Shown in pieces: positions 8,802-16,738 of a stretch of 34,227 bases of DNA. The stretch comes from a virus: positions 1-34,227 of IMG/VR virus record IMGVR_UViG_3300043446_000313. One strand, given 5' to 3'. The notes under the pieces were generated by a model. That model did no database searches. It had not been told where the DNA came from and saw nothing but the letters and a program-made list of their open reading frames with translations. Within the stretch, counting starts at the first letter, position 1; every line of letters starts with the position of its first letter. A program made the position numbers and the translations under genes.

Positions 8802-8812
8802 ACATCGTTTAC
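8781..8812. other. Two adjacent inverted repeats at a fibre/tailspike junction
   Basis: GTTGCTATAGCAAC (8781-8794) is a perfect 14-bp palindrome, and GTAAAC-ATC-GTTTAC (8798-8812) follows 3 bases later across the stop of the fibre gene. No T-run follows. They could slow transcription or mark a recombination joint. Short and A+T-rich, so chance is possible. Confidence 0.35.
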
Positions 8813-8838
8813 TAAAATAACAATGTAGGGATTAAAAA

Positions 8839-10479
8839 ATGTCGCTGACTAAAGTCTCGTATTCCATGATTACCGGCGCGCCGGTGAATGTGCTAGATTT
8901 TGGAGCAATTCCAAATGTAGATAGCACAGAAGCAAGATCGGCAAATGATGCTGCATTTGCTGCTGCGATTGCTTCGTTTGCTTCGTCAGCAGATTCTATA
9001 AACGGCGCAAACTATTACGGCCTGGGAGGCCGAATTATTGTGCCGTTTGTGGGCAACGGCGGCGGTAACTTTTACATGGGTAACACGATCAACATTGATC
9101 GTGCCGTCACGTTGGATTTTGAGTCACCCGTTGCAGGCAATTCTGTCGGTGCAAGCCGTTTGGTGTTCCCGCAAAACACAACCGGCATAATTATTTGGGA
9201 TAAAGTCGGAAGCCCAAGTGGATTTTCCGCGGCAGGCGCTCAAATTATTAACGCATCGTTGCTTGGCCCCGGACACGCGACAGGATCAACAGGATACGGA
9301 ATTGAGGTGCGCGCGCGTTCTCGACTGATTTCTTGTTCGGTTGATGGTTTTAGGTCAGACGGGGTTCATATTAATGGTGAGGCCGGCGTAGTCGGAAACT
9401 GTAACCTGTTTTATATTGACGGCGGCCGTTTCATGTCAAACGGTGGCAACGGATTGTTTGTCGATGGGCCTGACGCAAATGCTGGCGTAATTATTGGTTT
9501 GGATTGCAGTAGCAATGATGGGTGGGGAATTTATGACTCATCATTTTTGGGAAACACTTATGTTCAAGCCCATACAGCAGCAAACGGAACTGGAAGTTAT
9601 AAAGCCGAAGGGCTTGTAAACGCTAGTTTGTTTCTTGGCTGTTATTCAGAAAGTGGGCAAAATCCGTTTGAGTTCCAGCAGGGAACCACCATTGTTGGTG
9701 GTTTGCTTGCCGCCGAACTTGCTCCTGATCCTGTTTACCCCGGCAGTGCTTTTGTTGGTGGATTTTTGCATTCAGCAAATGGACAGTCCGACAAGCCAGC
9801 CATTACTTGCGCTTCTGACTACACAACTGGTTTTTACCTACAGAACACGGGTCTGTTTAGATTTTCACAACTTGGAAACTTTAGGGCGCAATTTGGCGAT
9901 TACCTAAAATGGTCTAGCAGCGGAACATTTTATGGTTTGACTAGTCCTATGCACGAATTAGTGCAAAGCGCCGCTAGTCAACCAACTTCAATTGATTATG
10001 CTACCAGCACTTCCTATACTGGTTATGGCAAATGGTCAAAAACAGAAACGGCGGCAGGGACAGGGTTTAACCTGTTTACCGGTGGAAACGCTAGTGCAAC
10101 TTGTTTCCAAGTATTAGGTAATGGAAACGTTCAAAATACCAATAACAGTTATGGCGCAATTTCCGATATCAAATTTAAGCAAGACATTGTGGATGCGACA
10201 AGTCAATGGAATGACATTAAAGCGGTTCGACTTCGCAAATATCGTCTAAAAAATGACACTTCCGGCGCGGTGCAATTAGGTGTTATCGCTCAAGAAATTG
10301 AACAAGTGTCGCCCGGATTGATTGAGGAAACGCCGGATCGTTATGAAAATGGAGAGATCGGCGTAGAAAAATCCAAGTCAGTCAAGTATTCGATTTTGTT
10401 GCTGAAAGCATTGGGCGCTTTGCAGGAAGCGATGACAAGAATCGAAAAACTTGAAAAACAAATCGAAGGTTCAAAATGA
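8839..10479 (+). CDS. Beta-helix tailspike with C-terminal S74 chaperone domain
   Basis: 546 residues. The N-terminal segment [10 protein letters not shown] with [12 protein letters not shown] is the usual entry into a pectate-lyase-type right-handed beta-helix, and residues about 60-300 show the repeating short-strand pattern of that fold. The C-terminal third carries a peptidase S74 intramolecular chaperone: SDIKFKQDI with candidate catalytic Ser442 and Lys447 (five apart, as in endosialidase-type chaperones), then [23 protein letters not shown] and a terminal coiled coil. S74 domains help the trimer fold and then cut themselves off just before the Ser. The spike probably binds or degrades a surface polysaccharide; the substrate cannot be read from sequence. 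It lacks an evident head-binding domain. Confidence 0.85.
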   Translation: MSLTKVSYSMITGAPVNVLDFGAIPNVDSTEARSANDAAFAAAIASFASSADSINGANYYGLGGRIIVPFVGNGGGNFYMGNTINIDRAVTLDFESPVAGNSVGASRLVFPQNTTGIIIWDKVGSPSGFSAAGAQIINASLLGPGHATGSTGYGIEVRARSRLISCSVDGFRSDGVHINGEAGVVGNCNLFYIDGGRFMSNGGNGLFVDGPDANAGVIIGLDCSSNDGWGIYDSSFLGNTYVQAHTAANGTGSYKAEGLVNASLFLGCYSESGQNPFEFQQGTTIVGGLLAAELAPDPVYPGSAFVGGFLHSANGQSDKPAITCASDYTTGFYLQNTGLFRFSQLGNFRAQFGDYLKWSSSGTFYGLTSPMHELVQSAASQPTSIDYATSTSYTGYGKWSKTETAAGTGFNLFTGGNASATCFQVLGNGNVQNTNNSYGAISDIKFKQDIVDATSQWNDIKAVRLRKYRLKNDTSGAVQLGVIAQEIEQVSPGLIEETPDRYENGEIGVEKSKSVKYSILLLKALGALQEAMTRIEKLEKQIEGSK

Positions 10480-11450
10480 CCACGCCACTAGATATCATCA
10501 CCCGCGCCATGAAGGACATTGGCGCGTTGGCGGCTGGCGAAGTCCCGACGGCAGACGAAGCCCAGGACGGCTTCGACATGATGAACGATATGCTCGACCA
10601 GTGGTCGAACGAAAACATGATGGTCTTTTACAAGACCGAGATCATTTTTCCTGTCGTTCAGAATCAGATTCAGTACACCATCGGGCCGGGAGGTCAGGTC
10701 GGGTCTACGTTCACCGGCTCCATTTCTGGAACCACGCTGACGGTTGTGGCTAACAGCGTGACCAAGGGGGCCATCACTATCGGCCAAACTCTGTCCGGCA
10801 CGGGTATCACGGCGGGAACCACGATTGTCGGGTTCAATACGGGCGCGGGTGGCAACGTCAACGAGGGCGGGACGTACACCGTCAGCAAGTCCCAGACGGT
10901 CGCCAGCACTACGATCAGCGGCTACTACCAGCGTCCTCTGACCATCGAATCGGCATTCGTTCGGGTTACTACGACCTCGAACGGCGTTCCGATCTACGGC
11001 GGCGGTCTGGACTATCCGGTTGCCGTTTTCGCGCTTGAGCAGTACGAAATGATCGGTCTGAAGTCGTTGAACGGACCCTGGCCGAAGGCGGTCTATTACC
11101 AGCCGTCAGAACAGCTAGGCACGATCTACGTCTGGCCGAATCCTGCACAGGGCGAAATGCACCTGTTTGCCTATACGCAGTTCCAGAACTTCAGCAACCT
11201 GACGGACACGCTTCAGTTTCCTCCGGGTTATGTGAACGCGATCCGTTTCAATCTGGCCGAACGGCTGATGCCCATGTACGGCAAGAGCAACCAGCTATTG
11301 ATGGCAAAAATCGAAGCACTGGCCGCGCAGGGCAAGTCCACGATCAAGCGCACCAATATGCGCCCACCGCAGGTTAGCCGGTATCCCGATCAGTTGCTTT
11401 GGGGCAAGAGTAAGGATGCGGCTTTTATAATGGATGGCGGATTCTGCTGA
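10476..11450 (+). CDS. Neck/tail accessory protein, P22 gp4-like, with inserted beta domain
   Basis: 324 residues, about twice P22 gp4 (166). The ends look like the gp4 family: residues 1-70 (helices from [19 protein letters not shown] to a [10 protein letters not shown] region) and 150-324. Between them, at about 78-149, lies a Thr/Gly-rich beta module ([13 protein letters not shown] ... [16 protein letters not shown]) that I recognise as a mobile module in many environmental phage structural proteins. In P22 gp4 binds the portal and is the first protein of the tail machine. Position before the gp10-like gene, broken only by the HNH gene, supports this. The ATG overlaps the tailspike stop (ATGA). 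Confidence 0.8.
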   Translation: MTTPLDIITRAMKDIGALAAGEVPTADEAQDGFDMMNDMLDQWSNENMMVFYKTEIIFPVVQNQIQYTIGPGGQVGSTFTGSISGTTLTVVANSVTKGAITIGQTLSGTGITAGTTIVGFNTGAGGNVNEGGTYTVSKSQTVASTTISGYYQRPLTIESAFVRVTTTSNGVPIYGGGLDYPVAVFALEQYEMIGLKSLNGPWPKAVYYQPSEQLGTIYVWPNPAQGEMHLFAYTQFQNFSNLTDTLQFPPGYVNAIRFNLAERLMPMYGKSNQLLMAKIEALAAQGKSTIKRTNMRPPQVSRYPDQLLWGKSKDAAFIMDGGFC

Positions 11451-11460
11451 AGGATTTAGA

Positions 11461-11469
11461 TGATATAAT
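11461..11469 (+). promoter_or_regulatory. Extended -10 promoter for the HNH gene
   Basis: TGATATAAT is an extended -10 element lying 11 bases after the gp4-like stop and 31 bases before the HNH ATG. No good -35 is present. It suggests that the mobile endonuclease gene is transcribed independently of the late operon. Confidence 0.6.
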
Positions 11470-11494
11470 GGCAACCATGTTAACGGAGGTTGTC

Positions 11495-12121
11495 ATGTCA
11501 CAAGATGATGTTGAAAATTCACGCAAAATAATGACGGAGGAGCAGCGGCTCAAACGAAATTCTTATATGCGCGATTGGCTCCGCAAAAAACGGGGAACTA
11601 AAAATGGCGCAAATCCTGGTAGGCCTGCGAATACGCCGGATGTGCTATGGAGTAAAGTTGATGTTAAGGGACCGGATGAATGTTGGCCGTGGATTGGTTT
11701 TGTAAGCACAAGCGGTTACGGCAGAACATGGATCAATGACAAAGGGTACTATGCTCATCGAGTCATTTATTCGATTGTTTATCCGGGAACAATTGAATTG
11801 ACTGCTCCAAAATCCAGTGACATTTCTGGGTTTTTGTTGCACAAATGCGATAATCGTGTTTGCTGCAATCCGAATCATCTATTTGTCGGAAATCACACCG
11901 ACAATATGCGTGATAGATCAAAAAAAGGTCGCGCACCAGATTATTCGGGAGGCAAAGGACCAAGGTGTAAACTGACAATGGAACAAGCCAAGCAGATTAG
12001 ACAAAAAAGGGCTGAAGGAATACCTGCAAAAGTATTGTCCAAAGAATACAAAATTAGCCTTTCATCTATGAAATCATTACTCGCCAACAAATCGTATATG
12101 GAGCCATCTACAAATGCCTGA
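11495..12121 (+). CDS. Free-standing HNH homing endonuclease
   Basis: 208 residues. The HNH core lies at about residues 115-140: LLHKCDNRVCCNPNHLFVGN with His116, the Asn-Pro-Asn-His pair and the following NHTDNMRD, the HNH_3 pattern of phage homing enzymes. The C-terminus (about 150-195, RCKLTMEQAKQIRQKRAEGI) looks like a helix-turn-helix DNA-binding part. The start at 11495 is chosen because GGAGG lies 5 bases upstream; upstream in-frame starts lack a site. A+T-rich codons contrast sharply with both neighbours, which are G+C-rich neck genes, so it is a recent insert. Its stop overlaps the gp10-like ATG, so the neighbour's reading frame was kept intact. Confidence 0.88.
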   Translation: MSQDDVENSRKIMTEEQRLKRNSYMRDWLRKKRGTKNGANPGRPANTPDVLWSKVDVKGPDECWPWIGFVSTSGYGRTWINDKGYYAHRVIYSIVYPGTIELTAPKSSDISGFLLHKCDNRVCCNPNHLFVGNHTDNMRDRSKKGRAPDYSGGKGPRCKLTMEQAKQIRQKRAEGIPAKVLSKEYKISLSSMKSLLANKSYMEPSTNA

Positions 12122-13574
12122 CTTCGGCTTTGTCGGCGGGTCATACGAGGCACCGAGCATCTATCAGGATGCCCAGGAGTGCATCAACTTCTATCCCGAA
12201 ATTGATCCGACGAAGGCTCCGGGCGAAAGGGGCGTTATTGCGCTTTATCCGACGCCTGGGCTGGTTGAGAAGCTGTCCCTATACGAAGCCCCTGTCCGTG
12301 GGATGAGGGCGCTATCGGGCAGTCAGTGGCTTTTGGTGGTGGTCGGCAATCGTGTGTACAGTGTCACGACAGCGTTCGTAGCCACGCAGATCGGTACGAT
12401 CTCGACCAACACGGGGTCTGTCAACATCACGGATACCGTCACCACGAACAACGGTCTGACCGCCTATATTGTAGACGGTTCTAACCGATATGCTTGGGTG
12501 GCTTCGACCAATGTTTTTTCTATGGTGTCCGACGGACTGTGGCCTGGTGCTACGTCTTGCGACACTGTGGATAACTATGTCGTTTACAATGAGCCGAATA
12601 CCCAGAACTGGGCGGCTACCGATCTGGGGCTGGTGGTTACTACGACCGGCAACTACGGCACGAAGGACGGATCGCCGGACACCCTGATCGGCCTAATCGT
12701 CGATCACCGTCAGGTTTACCTTTTGGGCGAGGTTACGACCGAAGTCTGGGTGGACGTTGGGAACACCATCCAAGGCATCACGACCTTCCCGTTCCAACGG
12801 GTTTCTGGCACGACCATGCAGCACGGCTGCGCGGCGCTCTATTCGATTGCTCGTTTTGGCGAATCGTTCATGTTCGTGAGCCGGGACACTCGCGGTAAGT
12901 CCATTATCGGTCAGGTCAACGGCTACCAGTTTGAGCGTAAGTCCACCCATGCTGTTGAAAACAGCCTGATCGGGGTGGATGTTTCCAATGCGGTCGCCTA
13001 TACCTACCAGATCGAAGGCCACGAATTCTACGTTGTGACCTTCCCGAACGCCGACCTGACATGGGTCTATGACCTTGCGTCGGGCTATTGGCACAAGTGG
13101 CTGTCTTGGGACAGCGTGAACGGATTTTACCGGCATCGGTCTAACTGCGCCGCAGCATTCGCTGGCTATAACCTAGTTGGCGATTATGAAAACGGCAAAA
13201 TCTATGCCCTAGACAACACCGTTTACACCGACAACGGGAACACGATCCGCAGGCTCCGTCGGGCGGTTCACCTGACCTCCGACCTCCAGCGGCAGTTTTT
13301 CGAGGAGTTCCAGATACAGTTCCAGCCTGGCGTCGGCTTGCAAAACGGTCAGGGGGACGATCCCCAAGTCATGCTCCGCTGGTCCAATGACGGCGGGTCT
13401 ACCTGGTCAAACGAGCATTGGGTCAGCATCGGCAAGATTGGCCGGTATCAGAATCGCGCCATGTGGCGGCGGTTGGGCTGGTCGAGGGACCGTATCTTTG
13501 AAGTCGCCGTGAGCGATCCAATTAACGCCGTGATCGTATCGGCCAACCTCAAGGCGAGCGTCGGGGATAATTGA
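12114..13574 (+). CDS. Packaged DNA stabilisation protein, P22 gp10-like
   Basis: 486 residues, near P22 gp10 (472). The N-terminus (FVGGSYEAPSIYQDAQECIN then FYPEI) and the later HRQVYLLGEVTTEVWVDVG, HGCAALYSIA and FVSRDTRGKS motifs are those of the gp10/neck hub family. The remainder is beta-propeller-like beta sequence with aromatic repeats (WVYDLASGYWHKWLSW). It should join the gp4-like ring and help plug the portal after packaging. The start overlaps the HNH stop by 8 bases; without the HNH gene it would directly follow the gp4-like gene as in P22. Confidence 0.9.
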   Translation: MPDFGFVGGSYEAPSIYQDAQECINFYPEIDPTKAPGERGVIALYPTPGLVEKLSLYEAPVRGMRALSGSQWLLVVVGNRVYSVTTAFVATQIGTISTNTGSVNITDTVTTNNGLTAYIVDGSNRYAWVASTNVFSMVSDGLWPGATSCDTVDNYVVYNEPNTQNWAATDLGLVVTTTGNYGTKDGSPDTLIGLIVDHRQVYLLGEVTTEVWVDVGNTIQGITTFPFQRVSGTTMQHGCAALYSIARFGESFMFVSRDTRGKSIIGQVNGYQFERKSTHAVENSLIGVDVSNAVAYTYQIEGHEFYVVTFPNADLTWVYDLASGYWHKWLSWDSVNGFYRHRSNCAAAFAGYNLVGDYENGKIYALDNTVYTDNGNTIRRLRRAVHLTSDLQRQFFEEFQIQFQPGVGLQNGQGDDPQVMLRWSNDGGSTWSNEHWVSIGKIGRYQNRAMWRRLGWSRDRIFEVAVSDPINAVIVSANLKASVGDN

Positions 13575-13864
13575 TGGTCGCGCCGCTGCCCACCTCGAGC
13601 CAAGCGACAAATATCCGGTTTCCGCAGTCGCAGTTCCTCGATCCCAAGACGGGGCGACCGGCGCGTGAGTGGGTAATCTGGCTACAAAACCCGAATCTAG
13701 TGTCGCAAAACGTCAATTTCATTATTATCACGGATGGCACAATTGCCAATGTGACGATTGATGGGGCGACTATTAATTCATCGACAATCGGGCTGACCAC
13801 GCCAGCGGCAGGAAAGTTTACCGATTTGACGGCTCTAAACGGCATCGGTGGGGGTACGTTTTGA
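13574..13864 (+). CDS. Small tail-associated protein with fibre-like C-terminus
   Basis: 96 residues. The N-terminal part (about 1-45) contains RFPQSQFLDPKTGRPAREWV followed by an aromatic helix. The C-terminal part (about 50-96) is the ATINSSTIGLTTPAAGKF module also found in the large fibre and in the protein at 28341-28769, and it ends GIGGGTF, much like the large fibre (GGTGGGNF). The start shares one base with the gp10-like stop. In P22 the next gene is the tail needle gp26, but this protein is far too short and not helical. Role unknown; probably virion-associated. Confidence 0.65.
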   Translation: MVAPLPTSSQATNIRFPQSQFLDPKTGRPAREWVIWLQNPNLVSQNVNFIIITDGTIANVTIDGATINSSTIGLTTPAAGKFTDLTALNGIGGGTF

Positions 13865-14319
13865 ACATTGTCGAGTCCATACCGCACGTTCCCAGTAGGG
13901 AGCAGATCGACCGGCTACAGGGCGAAATGGTCAAAATGCCGCAGGTCGAATTGGGGACCGAGCATTTTTTCGTGCCTGGGATGTATTGCCGACGGGTATT
14001 CCGGCCAGCCGGAACCCTGATCGTGGGCAAGGTCCACAAGCACCCGCATTTCTTTTTATGCACCAAAGGCGAGATAATCGCTTGGACAGAAAAGGGAATG
14101 AAGAAACTACAGGCCGGTGACGTTGTGGAATGTCAGCCAGGGACCAAGCGCGTCACTTTGGCGCTACAGGACTCAATCGGCGTGACTATCCACAAGACGG
14201 AACAAACCGACCTTGACGATCTAGAGGACGAATTGGTCGAGCCGGATGACACCGCGATGTTTGATTCGGGCAATCGCTTGAAGCAAATTGTCGAGGAAAT
14301 GAAAGCATTGGAGAATTGA
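13861..14319 (+). CDS. Cupin-like phage protein
   Basis: 152 residues. The central part is a small beta-barrel: GKVHKHPHFFLCTKGEI (residues about 57-72) carries His59, His61 and His63, the HxH pattern of cupin motif 1. It is followed by LQAGDVVECQPGTKRVTLAL, like cupin motif 2 without a clear His. The C-terminus is acidic and helical. Metal binding is plausible; no substrate can be inferred. It begins with TTG in a TTGA overlap with the previous stop. Genes of this kind sit in tail/ejection clusters of other podoviruses, so a virion-assembly role is possible. Confidence 0.7.
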   Translation: MNIVESIPHVPSREQIDRLQGEMVKMPQVELGTEHFFVPGMYCRRVFRPAGTLIVGKVHKHPHFFLCTKGEIIAWTEKGMKKLQAGDVVECQPGTKRVTLALQDSIGVTIHKTEQTDLDDLEDELVEPDDTAMFDSGNRLKQIVEEMKALEN

Positions 14320-14320
14320 G

Positions 14321-15085
14321 ATGACATTTGTCGCAGCAGCAATTGGTGCCGGACTAGGTGCAACATTAGTGGGAGGCACGACAGCCGCCCTAGTCGGCGC
14401 TGGAATTGGAGCCGGTATAGGCGGCGCATATAATCAGGCACAAGCTGCCAAGTCTGCTGCCAGAGGACAAGTACAAGCAGCAGGTCAAGCCACTGATTTG
14501 CAGCGAGACATTTTCAACACGATCAATACCCAATATGGGCCATATCGTGGAGCCGGATATAGCGCCTTAAATACATTACAAGGAATGTTGCCTGGTCAAT
14601 ACACCCAATACGATGCTCAAGGCAATCCAATTGGAACGGCAACTGGAACAGGTGATCTGACTAGACCATTTACGGCTGCGGATTTAACAACCAATCTTGC
14701 GCCTAATTATGAATTTATGCTGAAACAAGGTTTGGGCGCTGCACGGCAGGGCGCTAACGTTGGCGGCGGCGGTTCTAATGTGCTGAAGTCCGGCATTACA
14801 TTTGCCGAGGACTATGCCAAAAACGCTTACCAGCAGGCATTTGAGAATTATCAAAACCAGCAGACCAACATTTACAACCGTTTGGCTGGAATTGCAGGCA
14901 TGGGACAGCAAGCCACGGGTGCAACAAGTGCAGCGGGTCAAAATTTTGCGACCACTGCCGGTCAATTACTAACAGGCGCAGCTACAGCGGCGGGTGCCGG
15001 TCAGGTTGGCGCTGCAAACGCATATGCAAATGCGGCAAACAACCTTACGCCGTGGGCAATGTACGCGGCAATCAAAGGCAAATAA
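14321..15085 (+). CDS. DNA ejection protein, P22 gp7-like position
   Basis: 254 residues. The N-terminus holds a long glycine-zipper hydrophobic segment (about residues 5-36, with repeated GAGxGA). It is followed by a helical Ala/Gln-rich body with QAFENYQNQQTNIYNRLAG near the middle. This is the pattern of the smallest of the three P22-type ejection proteins, which leave the virion with DNA and form part of the trans-envelope conduit. A GGAG ribosome site lies upstream. It is the first of three large A+T-leaning genes in a row. Confidence 0.75.
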   Translation: MTFVAAAIGAGLGATLVGGTTAALVGAGIGAGIGGAYNQAQAAKSAARGQVQAAGQATDLQRDIFNTINTQYGPYRGAGYSALNTLQGMLPGQYTQYDAQGNPIGTATGTGDLTRPFTAADLTTNLAPNYEFMLKQGLGAARQGANVGGGGSNVLKSGITFAEDYAKNAYQQAFENYQNQQTNIYNRLAGIAGMGQQATGATSAAGQNFATTAGQLLTGAATAAGAGQVGAANAYANAANNLTPWAMYAAIKGK

Positions 15086-15097
15086 GAGACAGAAATC

Positions 15098-16738
15098 ATG
15101 CCAGAATTTTTTAGTTCATTTCCGTCGCTTGATGTGAAACCTGCCCAACAAGGTATGACCATTTCCGAAATGGTTAATCTTGGACGACTTTCTGCCGAAG
15201 CAAAAAAGTCACAAATTTCAGCACAACAAACGGAAATTGCAAATAATGAACAAGCGCGAGTTGCCGCTGCATTGCAAGAAAATCCGGCATTGTTTCAAGA
15301 CGATAACGGATTGCTTGATATTGACAAAGTAAACAAAATTATTCCGCAATTAGCGCCCAGAACGGGCGCTCAAATGATTGATACTTATACACAGCTGCAT
15401 AAATCGCAATCTGATGCCATATCTGCAAAATTGGATATGACGCAAAAAGAACGAGCAATTGTTGGCAATACGTTGTCGATAATTGCAAACAGCGGTGAAC
15501 AAGACCCTGCCAAATACATTGAGGCTCTTGATAACCTTAAAGATCAATTTGGTCCTGGTGCTGCATCACGATACATTGAAGCAGCAAAAGTTCCGTGGTC
15601 AAAAATGACTGCTGGACCGCAAGTTCAAAAGGCCGCGATTGTTGGCGGTCAATCATTGTTGAGTTCAAGCGAACAAACGCAGTTGTTTGGGCCTAAAGCT
15701 GGCACTCTCAACCTTGGGCAAGATATTGTCCAAACAACCACGCGAACTCCGGCAGGCGGCGGTGCGCCAACGATGCAAATTGGACCAACAATTGCTAAAG
15801 CACAGATTCCACCGGGAAGCAAGATTCAATCAGCAGGCACAGACGCCAGCGGCAACCCAATGTATGCGGCATTTGATGCCTATGGAAACTACCTTGGCAA
15901 CTTTTCCGCAACAGACATGGGCGCTGCACCTTCTTCAGGAGGGGGTATGGGTGCCGCATCTGTTGCGCCTACTGCTCCTGTTGCGCCGTCAGCAACAGGA
16001 GGTGTTGGCGCTGGTATGCAACAGCCTACGGTTCGACAGCCAGGTGGCCGTCAAATCACTTTTATGCCACCCGGAGAAACTGCTGCAACATTGAAAGCTG
16101 CGCAAGATTTGCGCTTGAGTGCCAAAGATACAGCGGCACAAGTTCCTAATCAGTTATACAACAACAATAAAATTATTGAACTTGCAGACAAAACCATTAC
16201 CGGCAAAAACGCAGATTTTGCTAGTTCATTGACTGGTGGATATGCTGGTTTGCAGTGGACAAGTGACAATGCAAGCAATTATCAACAGTTGGGACACTAT
16301 ATGTCGCAACAACAGTCATTGTTGGCTAATTCAGCAGGGCTTGGCGGTACGGATGCTGCGCGACAAATCGCTGGCGACATTGCTGGAACGACAAAGTGGA
16401 CACCAGATGCAATTAAAGCCACCGCCAGAACAAACAGATCATTAGCCACGGCAGCAGATTTGCTAAATCGCGGAATTGACAATGCATTCAATCGTACAAA
16501 CGATCCATTTTCTGCGCCACGATTCCAACAGCAATGGACGCGAATGCTTGGCAGTGATGGCATGGATGCCATTAGATTGTATGATGCCATTCGTAACAGC
16601 AAAGACGATCCAGCCGGTGTGTCCGAAGTAATTAAATCTTTTGGCGGTCAAAAGACTGCCGATGGACAAGACACTCCTCGATATGCAAGAGCCAAGGCCA
16701 AAATTGAACTGATGAAGAAACTTATCGGTGGTCAATAA
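15098..16738 (+). CDS. DNA ejection/internal virion protein (second of three)
   Basis: 546 residues, mostly predicted helix rich in Gln and Ala, interrupted by a flexible Gly/Pro/Ala linker at about residues 275-325 (GGGMGAASVAPTAPVAPSAT and following). Position and size match P22 gp20 (471). There is no recognisable enzyme motif. The codon use resembles the genes on either side rather than the neck genes. The stop and the next start overlap (TAATG). Confidence 0.65.
   Translation: MPEFFSSFPSLDVKPAQQGMTISEMVNLGRLSAEAKKSQISAQQTEIANNEQARVAAALQENPALFQDDNGLLDIDKVNKIIPQLAPRTGAQMIDTYTQLHKSQSDAISAKLDMTQKERAIVGNTLSIIANSGEQDPAKYIEALDNLKDQFGPGAASRYIEAAKVPWSKMTAGPQVQKAAIVGGQSLLSSSEQTQLFGPKAGTLNLGQDIVQTTTRTPAGGGAPTMQIGPTIAKAQIPPGSKIQSAGTDASGNPMYAAFDAYGNYLGNFSATDMGAAPSSGGGMGAASVAPTAPVAPSATGGVGAGMQQPTVRQPGGRQITFMPPGETAATLKAAQDLRLSAKDTAAQVPNQLYNNNKIIELADKTITGKNADFASSLTGGYAGLQWTSDNASNYQQLGHYMSQQQSLLANSAGLGGTDAARQIAGDIAGTTKWTPDAIKATARTNRSLATAADLLNRGIDNAFNRTNDPFSAPRFQQQWTRMLGSDGMDAIRLYDAIRNSKDDPAGVSEVIKSFGGQKTADGQDTPRYARAKAKIELMKKLIGGQ

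Noticed and set aside
3535-10479. Diversity-generating retroelement targeting the fibre genes
   Set aside because: No reverse transcriptase and no template/variable repeat pair was seen; the repeats in the fibre are ordinary structural units.
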